From: an uncultured Methanobrevibacter sp.
Lineage (GTDB): Archaea > Methanobacteriota > Methanobacteria > Methanobacteriales > Methanobacteriaceae
NCBI GenBank assembly: GCA_905235495.1
Contig: CAJOMK010000052.1
Coordinates: 1-10,470, forward strand
Length of the DNA: 10,470 bases
Direction of reading: 5' to 3'
Part shown: piece after piece, positions 1-6,129 of the stretch
Layout: every line of letters begins with the position of its first letter
How positions within the stretch are numbered: the stretch's first letter is position 1
Notes under the pieces: model-generated
Database searches by the model: none
Told to the model about the DNA's origin: nothing
The model's input: only the letters and a program-made list of their open reading frames with translations
Program-made: the position numbers and the translations under genes

Positions 1-139
1 GCTCTTTTTTCCTCTCTCCTTCAAACTGATACTCCTTTTCAATGTCTTCATTGGATATATTATCCTCATATCCACATTCACATTTGATTAGATTGCCATC
101 AGGTATCAGTATTTTGCCGCAGTTTGAACAGAATCTCAT
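1..139 (-). CDS. N-terminal part of a zinc-ribbon protein, cut by the window edge
   Basis: Reading the minus strand from the ATG at 139-137 gives 46 codons that stay open to the edge. The protein begins MRFCSNCGKILIPDGN and has a four-cysteine zinc ribbon (C4, C7, C20, C22; the second pair is CxC in CECGYED). An acidic/basic charged stretch follows (about residues 24-46). A GGAG ribosome binding site lies at 147-150, eight bases before the start, which supports this start. Short N-terminal ribbons of this kind occur in archaeal transcription factor S / RNA polymerase subunit M-like proteins, and also at the start of many unrelated archaeal proteins. The missing C-terminal part would decide between them, so I give no function. 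It is transcribed divergently from the por operon. Confidence 0.72.
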   Translation of the reverse strand, partial: MRFCSNCGKILIPDGNLIKCECGYEDNISNEDIEKEYQFEGERKKE

Positions 140-195
140 ATTTTGTCTCCAAATTCAATTTTTATTAATATTCTAATAAATATAAAATAAATAGG

Positions 196-203
196 ATATA
201 AAA
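196..203 (-). promoter_or_regulatory. possible TATA box for the minus-strand zinc-ribbon gene
   Basis: On the minus strand this reads TTTTATAT. It lies about 57 bases upstream of the ATG at 139, which would put a start of transcription near 172 and leave a leader of about 30 bases. The surroundings are so AT-rich that such a match is weak evidence on its own. Confidence 0.28.
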
Positions 204-325
204 TTTAATAAATAAATATGACATAAAATTTATAAAATATAATTTTGATATAAAAGGTCTTTTTGTTTTATTTCTTATATCTCTTCTAAAGTTCTAATAA
301 TTTCTAACTTTTTTCTACTTTTTTC

Positions 326-341
326 ATGATAAATTTATCAT
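326..341. repeat. 16-bp perfect palindrome ATGATAAATTTATCAT
   Basis: The two halves ATGATAAA and TTTATCAT are exact reverse complements with no spacer. The same half-sites, in the opposite arrangement, form the palindrome at 732-747 next to the por promoter. A further copy of TTTATCAT lies at 387-394. This could be a distal binding site of the same regulator; that is inference. Confidence 0.4.
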
Positions 342-731
342 AATTCATCATTATTTGTCATTGTGTTTATTAAATTTTTCCATATTTTTATCATAGTTTC
401 TTAAAAATTCTATCATTTTTTTTTTTTTAAATGATTTTTCTATATTGCCCTTTCGAATATTTCACTAAATTATTTATAATTTTCATATAATATAAATTTT
501 TATAATATAAATTTTTAGTTTTTTAATGTTTTTTTCACTAAATGTTTCCTTTATTAATTTGTTTAATATATTTTTTATAATATCTCAATTGCTTAGGAAT
601 GATTTTCTTCAAAATGCATTTTTTCATTTTAAGATATTCCCATAATGTGGATTTTAATCATATAATTTCCATAAGTATTAAAAAATATGTGTTAGTATTA
701 AATTTTTTGAAATCCTTAATAATTTGTAATA

Positions 732-747
732 ATTTATCATGATAAAT
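732..747. promoter_or_regulatory. candidate operator palindrome upstream of the por TATA box
   Basis: ATTTATCATGATAAAT is a perfect 16-bp palindrome ending seven bases before the TATA box at 755-764. It therefore sits where archaeal activators and some repressors bind, overlapping or just upstream of the TFB recognition element. The half-site is shared with 326-341. The sequence relation is seen directly; a role in controlling the por operon is inferred. Confidence 0.42.
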
Positions 748-754
748 CAACATG

Positions 755-764
755 TTTATATATT
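755..764 (+). promoter_or_regulatory. TATA box of the por operon
   Basis: TTTATATATT matches the archaeal TATA consensus well. Transcription would start about 25 bases downstream, near 785, giving a leader of roughly 25 bases before the porC ATG at 811. The box lies inside the longer open frame that begins at 739, which argues that the 739 start is not used. Confidence 0.6.
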
Positions 765-810
765 ATGTACTTTAAAGTTAATAGTATATGAAAGAATGGA
801 GGAAATATCA

Positions 811-1329
811 ATGATTGAAATTCGCTTCCACGGACGTGGAGGGCAAGGTGCTGTAACTGCAGCAGAAATTTTGGCAAAGGCAGCATTTAAAGATGGTAAA
901 TATTCTCAAGCATTCCCATTCTTTGGTGTAGAAAGAAGAGGAGCTCCTGTTATGGCATTTACCAGAATCAACACAGAACCTATCAATTTAAGATATCAGG
1001 TTTACAACCCTGATCATGTGATAGTTCTTGATGATGGTCTTTTAAGTGTTGTTGATGTTTATTCTGGATTGAAGGAAAATGGTGAAGTTATTATAAATAC
1101 CCATGAGAAAGTTGAATCTGAATACGATGTATTTGATGTTGATGCAACAGGCATCGCACTTGAAATTTTAGGTGTTAACATTGTAAACACCATTATTTTA
1201 GGATACTTTGCTAAGAAGACTGGTGAAGTAAGTATAGGTTCACTTATTGAAGTAATTAAGGAAACTTTCCCAGGTCCAATTGGAGAGAAAAATGCAATAG
1301 CAGCTCAAAAAGCTTATGATATGGCTTAA
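811..1329 (+). CDS. porC: pyruvate:ferredoxin oxidoreductase, gamma subunit (PorC)
   Basis: A 172-residue protein of the POR/KOR gamma family, one of four subunits of the cytoplasmic enzyme that in methanogens makes pyruvate from acetyl-CoA, CO2 and reduced ferredoxin. The family signature GRGGQGA is at residues 8-14, followed by the conserved [14 protein letters not shown] stretch (34-47) and the VLDD region near 70. Length is usual for archaeal PorC. The frame is open upstream to 739, but I place the start at 811: a GGAGG site lies at 798-802, the family motif normally begins a few residues from the N terminus, and the promoter TATA box falls inside the upstream extension. First gene of an operon; porD begins 47 bases after its stop. 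Identity is firm, and pyruvate specificity rather than another 2-oxoacid follows from the porD-porA-porB order and the PorE/F genes. Confidence 0.96.
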
Positions 1330-1376
1330 GGCTGTAGTAAAGATTAAAAAATTAATTTATTATGAAAGGTGATTAA

Positions 1377-1619
1377 ATGGTTTCTATTGGATGTGCAATT
1401 AGTGAACCTGGAAGTACACGTAAAAACAAAACAGGGAGTTGGAGAACTTTTAAACCAATCCTTGACAAAGATGCTTGTGTAGATTGCAATAACTGTCTCA
1501 TGTTCTGTCCGGAAGGATGTGTAAACAAGGACCATGACATCGATTATGATTATTGTAAAGGTTGTGGTATTTGTAAAGAAGAATGCCCAGTTCAAGCTAT
1601 TAAAATGGAAATAGAATAA
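1377..1619 (+). CDS. porD: pyruvate:ferredoxin oxidoreductase, delta (ferredoxin) subunit (PorD)
   Basis: An 80-residue ferredoxin-type subunit with two [4Fe-4S] motifs: C34-C37-C40-C44 followed by Pro, and C60-C63-C66-C70 followed by Pro. The 30-residue N-terminal extension before the first cluster, including a GSWRTFKP stretch at 20-27, is typical of POR delta subunits and distinguishes it from free ferredoxins. It carries electrons between the cluster in PorB and external ferredoxin. The start ATG is preceded by AAAGGTGAT at 1365-1373, which pairs with the archaeal 16S tail. It lies between porC (47-base gap) and porA (95-base gap), the largest gap inside the operon. Cysteine spacing is complete, so the subunit looks functional. 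Confidence 0.96.
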   Translation: MVSIGCAISEPGSTRKNKTGSWRTFKPILDKDACVDCNNCLMFCPEGCVNKDHDIDYDYCKGCGICKEECPVQAIKMEIE

Positions 1620-1666
1620 TTTTGCCAAGTGGTGCAATCAATTATTCTAAATTATGTTGATAATTG

Positions 1667-1683
1667 GATAGATAATGTCTATC
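1667..1683 (+). promoter_or_regulatory. small hairpin in the porD-porA gap
   Basis: GATAGA (1667-1672) pairs with TCTATC (1678-1683) around a five-base loop, in the 95-base gap and 17 bases before the porA ribosome binding site. It has no T-tract, so it is not a clear terminator. It might be a processing or stability element that adjusts porCD against porABEF. Six base pairs in AT-rich DNA is weak evidence. Confidence 0.28.
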
Positions 1684-1714
1684 ATTGATAAAAAATAAGA
1701 GTGGAGAAAATTTT

Positions 1715-2863
1715 ATGGCAAAAGAAATTATGACAACAAATAGAGCAGTTGCTGAAGCTGTAAAGTTAGCTAAACCACAAGTTGTTCCTGTTTACCCTAT
1801 TACTCCTCAAACTACCATATCCGAATACCTTGCACAATTTGTTGCAGATGGTGATTTGGATGCAGAGTATATTAGAGTGGAATCAGAACACAGTGCAATA
1901 AGTGCTACTTTAGGAGCTTCTGAAGCAGGAGTAAGAGTATTTACTGCTACTTCATCTCAAGGATTAATGTTAATGCATGAAATATTGTTTGCAGCTGCAG
2001 GTATGAGAGCTCCAATAGTAATGGCAGATGCGAACAGGGCAATTTCAGCTCCCTTAAACATTTGGAACGATCAACAAGATTCCATCGCACAAAGAGATGC
2101 AGGATGGATTCAACTTTATGTAGAAAATGCTCAAGAGGGATTCGATACTATTCTTCAAGCATACAGAATTGCAGAGCATGAAGAAGTTATGTTACCAGTT
2201 ATGGTATGTTTAGATGGATTTATTTTAACCCACACCGTTGAACCGGTAGACTTGCTCGAACAAGCTGAAGTGGACAGTTTCCTTGAACCCTATGTACCTA
2301 AATTCGCTTACCTTGATCCTGAAAGACCAATGTCTTTAGGTAACTTTGCAGACCCTACATATTATACAGAAGCAAGACATAACATGCAAGTTGCTATGGA
2401 CAAATCCATGGAAGTAATCAAGGAAGTAGGTGCAGAATTTGGTGAAAGATTCGGAAGAGAATATGGATTAACTGAAAGCTACTTATGTGACGATGCAGAA
2501 ATCATCTTAGTCTGTATGGGTTCAATGGCAAGTACCGTAAGATATGTGGTTGATCAATTAAGAGAAAAAGGCGAAAAAGTAGGTCTCTTGAAAATCAGAT
2601 CCTACAGACCATTCCCATTCGAAGAAATTGATGAAATCGTCAAAAACGCTGATAAATTAGCCGTACTTGACAAAAACTTTTCATTTGGTATTGGTGGGGC
2701 TCTTTTCGCAGACTTGAAAGCTAAATGTCACAAAGAAACCTACGGTTTCATTTTAGGATTAGGTGGAAGAGATGTAATTCCTGAATACATTGAAGAAGCT
2801 GTAGAATTAACTAAAAATCCAGTAAAAGAAGTTACTTGGTTAGGCTTAAAGGAGGATGAATAA
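1715..2863 (+). CDS. porA: pyruvate:ferredoxin oxidoreductase, alpha subunit (PorA)
   Basis: A 382-residue alpha subunit of the enzyme. It contributes the pyrimidine-binding domain and the transketolase C-terminal-like domain. Visible marks are YPITPQTT at residues 27-34, the conserved acidic ESEHSA at 56-61 expected near the thiamine diphosphate pyrimidine, and a NIWNDQQDS...RDAGWIQ stretch near 127-145 that is very typical of PorA. A Rossmann-like C-terminal domain follows with MGSMASTVRYVVDQLRE and LKIRSYRPFP. I chose the ATG at 1715 because GTGGAG lies at 1701-1706 and the family starts right at this point; the alternative TTG at 1685 adds ten residues with no ribosome binding site. The stop lies just before porB, and the porB ribosome binding site is inside the last codons of porA, so translation is probably coupled. 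Confidence 0.96.
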   Translation: MAKEIMTTNRAVAEAVKLAKPQVVPVYPITPQTTISEYLAQFVADGDLDAEYIRVESEHSAISATLGASEAGVRVFTATSSQGLMLMHEILFAAAGMRAPIVMADANRAISAPLNIWNDQQDSIAQRDAGWIQLYVENAQEGFDTILQAYRIAEHEEVMLPVMVCLDGFILTHTVEPVDLLEQAEVDSFLEPYVPKFAYLDPERPMSLGNFADPTYYTEARHNMQVAMDKSMEVIKEVGAEFGERFGREYGLTESYLCDDAEIILVCMGSMASTVRYVVDQLREKGEKVGLLKIRSYRPFPFEEIDEIVKNADKLAVLDKNFSFGIGGALFADLKAKCHKETYGFILGLGGRDVIPEYIEEAVELTKNPVKEVTWLGLKEDE

Positions 2864-2864
2864 T

Positions 2865-3731
2865 ATGGAATTTCCTGAAGAAGAATTATTAGCACCAGGT
2901 CACAGAGGTTGTGCTGGTTGCGGAGTAGCTATTGCTGTAAGGCTTGCTCTTAAGGCATTAGGCAAAAACACTGTGGTTGCTTGTGCAACTGGTTGTTTGG
3001 ATGTTATGACATCCCCTTATCCTGAAACAGCATGGGAAGTCCCATGGATCCACGTTGCTTTTGAAAATGCAGGTGCAGTGGCTTCCGGTGTAGAAAGAGC
3101 ATTGAAAACTCAAGGAAAAGAGGATGTAAATGTCGTTGCTTTCGGTGGTGACGGTGGTACTGCAGATATTGGTATCCAATCATTATCCGGTGCAATGGAA
3201 AGAGGTCACAATATAACCTATATCTGTTACGATAATGAAGCTTACATGAACACTGGTATTCAAAGAAGTGGAGCTACCCCTTACGGTGCATCAACAACTA
3301 CTTCACCAGTAGGTAACTTAAGCTTTGGTGAAGACAAGCCTAAGAAAAACATGGCTTTCATTATGGCAGCTCATGGAATTCCATATGTAGCTACAGCATC
3401 AATTTCCTATCCTGAAGACTTTATGAAAAAGGTCAAAAAGGCTGCTGAAACCAAAGGTCCTGCTTACATTCACTTGCATCAACCATGTACTACCGGTTGG
3501 GGATTTAAACCTGAACACACCATCAAATTAGGTAGACTTGCAGTTGAAACTGGTGCATGGGGATTATTTGAAATTAAAAACGGTGAATTCAGAGTTACTT
3601 ACAGACCTCAAGAAAGAAAACCTGTAGTGGAATACTTATCTGCTCAAAAAAGATTCAGACATCTTAAAGAAGAACAAATTAATGAAATTCAAGAATTCGT
3701 TGACAATCAATGTGAAGAATTAGGTATCTAA
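2865..3731 (+). CDS. porB: pyruvate:ferredoxin oxidoreductase, beta subunit (PorB)
   Basis: A 288-residue beta subunit that binds thiamine diphosphate and one [4Fe-4S] cluster. The likely cluster ligands are C16 and C19 (CAGC), C44 (ATGCLDV) and C208 (PCTTGWG). The thiamine/Mg motif is GGDGGTADIG at 94-103 with DNEAYMNTG at 123-131. Length equals that of usual methanogen PorB proteins. An ATG at 2856 in the same frame overlaps the porA stop, but GGAGG at 2851-2855 is correctly placed only for the ATG at 2865, which I therefore use. Only one base separates the porA stop from this start. All catalytic and cluster residues are present. With PorC, PorD and PorA it forms the complete four-subunit enzyme. 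Confidence 0.97.
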   Translation: MEFPEEELLAPGHRGCAGCGVAIAVRLALKALGKNTVVACATGCLDVMTSPYPETAWEVPWIHVAFENAGAVASGVERALKTQGKEDVNVVAFGGDGGTADIGIQSLSGAMERGHNITYICYDNEAYMNTGIQRSGATPYGASTTTSPVGNLSFGEDKPKKNMAFIMAAHGIPYVATASISYPEDFMKKVKKAAETKGPAYIHLHQPCTTGWGFKPEHTIKLGRLAVETGAWGLFEIKNGEFRVTYRPQERKPVVEYLSAQKRFRHLKEEQINEIQEFVDNQCEELGI

Positions 3732-3743
3732 GGAGGGTCTCTA

Positions 3744-4244
3744 TTGGAGAAATTAATAGTAGATAATGAATTATGTGATGGATGCCAGGATTGCGAAAAA
3801 GCATGTGAAGGAGTCCATGGAGTTCCTAGAATCACTATTCATGAATTAGATGGTTCCTATTTCCCTATTCGTTGTCAGCAATGTGAGGATGCTCCTTGTG
3901 AGATAATTTGTCCAACAGGTGCAATGAGCAATTTAGGATTAGATGTAACTAAATGTATTGCTTGTGGTTTCTGTGCAATGGCTTGTCCGTTTGGTGCAAT
4001 CAGCATTCAATATAACAATGCTCACAAATGTAATCATTGTGCAGAAAGAGAAGAAGGCCCAGCATGTGTTAAAGCTTGTTCCAAAAGAGCTATTGCAGTT
4101 CATGACATTGCAAATGTCATTAAAAGGAAACAAAGAGAACACATCGAAAAGATCTATGGTTTGGATAAACCTGCTAAGAAGAAAGGTCTTCTCAATGTAA
4201 TTACAACTGATACAAGAGCTAGAAAACCATTGGATGGAGAATAG
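3744..4244 (+). CDS. porE: polyferredoxin subunit PorE, four [4Fe-4S] clusters
   Basis: A 166-residue iron-sulfur protein with sixteen cysteines in four groups: 11/14/17/21, 44/47/52/56, 71/74/77/81 and 96/99/108/112. This is the layout of HycB/CooF-like electron-transfer subunits. The last 50 residues are Lys/Arg-rich and free of cysteine. In methanogens porE and porF follow porCDAB and are thought to pass electrons to the oxidoreductase for pyruvate synthesis; I know of that link from Methanococcus maripaludis work, and its extension here is by family and position. It starts at TTG, 12 bases after the porB stop, with a strong AGGAGGG site at 3731-3737. No ATG lies nearby in frame before the first cysteine, so the TTG is well supported. 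Confidence 0.92.
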   Translation: MEKLIVDNELCDGCQDCEKACEGVHGVPRITIHELDGSYFPIRCQQCEDAPCEIICPTGAMSNLGLDVTKCIACGFCAMACPFGAISIQYNNAHKCNHCAEREEGPACVKACSKRAIAVHDIANVIKRKQREHIEKIYGLDKPAKKKGLLNVITTDTRARKPLDGE

Positions 4245-4255
4245 AGGTGTTGAAT

Positions 4256-4684
4256 ATGGATGAATTAAAAGTTAACCCAGAACTTTGTGTAGATTGCGGA
4301 CTTTGTGAACGTAATTGTCCTAACAATGCAATTCGTGTACATGAGGGAGTCCCTTTATTCTGTATGCATTGCAGTCCTGAAAAAGCACCTTGTCTTGCTA
4401 TATGTCCAAAAGGAGCTATTGTAACTTTAGGTGGAGCTATTACTATCAAGCAAGATAAATGTATTGGTTGTGGATTATGTCATAGTATATGTCCCATTGG
4501 AGCCGTCACCATTAATGAAATAGGTCAAGCTACCAAATGTGATTTTTGTGCAGATTACGACACTCAACAATGTGTTGAAGCCTGCCCAACTCATGCACTC
4601 ACAAATGATACAGAAAAGATAATTCATGATAAACAGGATAAAATATCCGAAGGATTTAAGAAAATTCAAACTTTATTGAAATAA
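4256..4684 (+). CDS. porF: polyferredoxin subunit PorF, four [4Fe-4S] clusters
   Basis: A 142-residue partner of PorE with sixteen cysteines: 11/14/17/21, 36/39/46/50, 69/72/75/79 and 95/98/106/110. These predict four [4Fe-4S] clusters, and the gene is plausibly an ancient duplicate of porE because the spacing of all four groups is very similar. It lacks the long basic tail of PorE but ends in a short Lys-rich helix. GAGGTG at 4244-4249 places the start at the ATG at 4256, not the in-frame GTG at 4247, which is part of the ribosome binding site. The gap to porE is 11 bases. It is the last gene of the operon; a hairpin with a T-rich tail follows. Confidence 0.92.
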   Translation: MDELKVNPELCVDCGLCERNCPNNAIRVHEGVPLFCMHCSPEKAPCLAICPKGAIVTLGGAITIKQDKCIGCGLCHSICPIGAVTINEIGQATKCDFCADYDTQQCVEACPTHALTNDTEKIIHDKQDKISEGFKKIQTLLK

Positions 4685-4695
4685 TTCCAAGCTTC

Positions 4696-4747
4696 ATGAA
4701 CTTTAGTTCATAGAACCTTGACTAAAATTCTTTTCTTTTTTCTTTCT
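4696..4747 (+). terminator. terminator of the por operon
   Basis: ATGAAC (4696-4701) pairs with GTTCAT (4706-4711) around a four-base loop, and a pyrimidine-rich tract with long T runs follows at 4729-4747. It begins 12 bases after the porF stop. Archaeal termination depends mainly on the T-tract, which is good here. Confidence 0.6.
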
Positions 4748-5163
4748 AGAAATTTTATTAATTAAAATAATTTTTAAAGATTAATTATCTTTAAAATTAA
4801 TTTATAGTTATTTGTTTATTTTTTCACATTTTTTATTTTTTGTATAAATTTTTCAAAATATTTATATATTGTGTGTTGAATAATATAATATTATGTAACT
4901 TATATAATTAGGGTATTTAAATTGGATAAAAAATTATTTAATGATTTAATTTATTTTGTATATAATATGGTTTAATAAGATTAAATTAATTTAATTTAAT
5001 TAATTTGAGTTTAATTAAGTTAAGATTTTTATTTTTTTTTATTTATTTTTTTCTAATAATCTATTTAAACCTCTTTAACTTTTAATTAAATCAAAAGTTA
5101 TAAATATATGTTTCTATAAACCTTTCTTTATAGTTTTTTAAATGAAATGTGATGAGGTGTTTT
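4748..5163. other. AT-rich intergenic region with an orphan TATA box
   Basis: About 400 bases of almost pure A/T between the por terminator and the zinc ribbon/OB-fold gene. No coding frame or GC-rich structured RNA is visible. A very good TATA sequence, TTTATATATT at 4861-4870, is identical to the por operon box but lies about 300 bases before the next gene. Low-complexity TTAATTTAATTAA repeats fill about 4980-5025. Confidence 0.5.
5098..5110 (+). promoter_or_regulatory. probable TATA box of the zinc ribbon/OB-fold gene
   Basis: TTATAAATATATG lies about 55-65 bases before the ATG at 5164. Transcription would start near 5130 and leave a leader of about 35 bases. It is the closest good TATA match to the gene. 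Confidence 0.42.
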
Positions 5164-5851
5164 ATGAGTAATTATTGTTCAAACTGTGGCATTGAATTAG
5201 ATGAGGGGGTTCGTTTTTGCCCTAGTTGTGGTGAAAAAATTATCAAGTCTGATTCTGCTAATGAAACTGGTCTTAATGAAAAGGAGGATATTGTTGAGGA
5301 TGTTAAAGACAATGAGATTCCTAAAAATAATTTGAATAAATTTCCGAAAGCGAACCAAAAAAAAATCTTTTGTTCAAAAATTTAAAGATATGAGTCTTTT
5401 GAAGAAGATTTGTGCTTGTGGGGGTGTTTTATTAATTTTACTTGTACTCTCCATAATCCTATTTGGAGGTTCTGGATCTGATGTTAGTCATGAATCTATA
5501 ACAAATGATACTCTAGACTTCATGAATTTATCTGAAAGTGAATATAAAAGTCAATGTCAAATAATCCCTTTTAAACAATTAAATAAAAATGCAGAAAAAT
5601 ATGATGGTAAAAAAATTAAAGTTACTGGAGAGGTTCTCGAAATCAGTGAAGATGATGAAGGGGGCCACATACGTTTAGATGTTAATGGAAACTTTGGTGA
5701 TACTGTTTATATATCTTATACTGGTTCAAATAATGTTGTTGAAGGGGATACAATAACTGTTTATGGTTGTGTTGCTGGCGATTATACATATGATTCACAG
5801 GCACATTATACTATCACACTTCCTTGGATTTGGGCTCATTATATTGAATAA
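5164..5851 (+). pseudogene. zinc ribbon, one membrane helix and OB-fold domain protein; frameshift at a run of nine A
   Basis: Two frames together form one protein. The first (5164-5385, 73 residues) starts with a zinc ribbon (C5, C8, C19, C22; CSNCG and CPSCG) and an acidic linker, then ends early. The second (ATG at 5390, stop at 5851) has no ribosome binding site. It starts with a membrane helix (ACGGVLLILLVLSIILFG) and a predicted outside domain, NAEKYDGKKIKVTGEVLEI...VEGDTITVYGCVAGDYTY, that looks like the tRNA_anti-like OB fold. Removing one A from the run at 5357-5365 joins them into about 228 residues, reading NQKKSFVQKFKDMSLLKK across the junction. This ribbon-helix-OB architecture is common in Methanobrevibacter and of unknown function. 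GAGGTG at 5154-5159 supports the start. Either a pseudogene, a base-calling error, or a gene read through by slippage on the A run. Confidence 0.82.
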
Positions 5852-5909
5852 AAAATTTATTTTTATTATTATTTTTTAAAATTCTCTTTTTTTATTTTTA
5901 ACTATTTTT

Positions 5910-6003
5910 GGCTTTGTTGAAATCCTAAATTTCTATAAAAATTTTTAAAAATATCTGTTAAAAAGATTTTAAATAAAATTTTAAAAAAGGTTTTCAACAG
6001 ACC
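5910..6003. repeat. 94-bp stretch bounded by imperfect 15-16-bp inverted repeats
   Basis: The left end, GGCTTTGTTGAAATCC (5910-5925), and the reverse complement of the right end, GGTCTGTTGAAAACC (5989-6003), agree at about 13 positions with one gap. Both ends are flanked outwardly by runs of at least five T, which could be a target duplication but is uninformative in this DNA. The inside is plain AT-rich sequence without a coding frame. GG..TTGTTGAA-type ends are seen at the termini of several insertion-sequence families, so a small non-autonomous element is possible. The right end also takes part in a terminator-like hairpin. Confidence 0.35.
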
Positions 6004-6011
6004 TTTTTTTT
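5983..6011 (+). terminator. terminator hairpin downstream of the OB-fold gene
   Basis: AAAAAAGGT (5983-5991) pairs with ACCTTTTTT (6001-6009) around a nine-base loop, and the T run continues to 6011. It works as a hairpin with T-tract in both directions. It lies 132 bases after the OB-fold gene stop and before the fumarase promoter, so it would insulate the two. Confidence 0.5.
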
Positions 6012-6063
6012 ATCTCTTTTTTATAAATTTTAATAAATTATTTAAATAAATAAATTAAATATC

Positions 6064-6070
6064 TTATATA
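6064..6070 (+). promoter_or_regulatory. possible TATA box of the fumarase gene
   Basis: TTATATA lies about 60 bases before the ATG at 6130, which would put the transcription start near 6093. It is the best match in the gap, but the background is extremely AT-rich. Confidence 0.33.
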
Positions 6071-6129
6071 GATTATTTAAAAAAAATTTAAATTTAATTA
6101 TTTTTCCTTAACTCAATTTATGTGATTTT

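Larger units (their letters stand above)
140..810. other. long AT-rich divergent intergenic region
   Basis: About 670 bases separate the zinc-ribbon gene from porC. I see no convincing coding frame: all frames are cut by frequent stops and the region is dominated by A/T tracts, including 13 T in a row near 416-428. What stands out is a recurring octamer TTTATCAT and its complement ATGATAAA. They occur back to back at 326-341, singly at 387-394, and overlapped as a palindrome at 732-747 just before the por TATA box. No RNA gene or mobile-element remnant was recognised. Confidence 0.6.

Noticed and set aside
739..810. 24-residue N-terminal extension of PorC from an ATG at 739
   Set aside because: It has no ribosome binding site, overlaps the operator palindrome and TATA box, and lacks counterparts in the family; GGAGG at 798-802 supports 811.
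3958..4200. 80-codon plus-strand frame within porE
   Set aside because: An out-of-frame shadow of the PorE coding sequence, whose sixteen cysteines prove the other frame.
4980..5030. TTAATTTAATTAA repeats as an origin or CRISPR-like array
   Set aside because: Irregular low-complexity A/T sequence with no fixed unit, no spacers and no neighbouring replication or cas gene.
5340..5395. Programmed ribosomal frameshift in the zinc ribbon/OB-fold gene
   Set aside because: The A9 run would need a +1 or -2 shift, no stimulatory structure or rare codon is visible, and slippage during transcription, decay or sequence error are simpler. Kept only as a side possibility.
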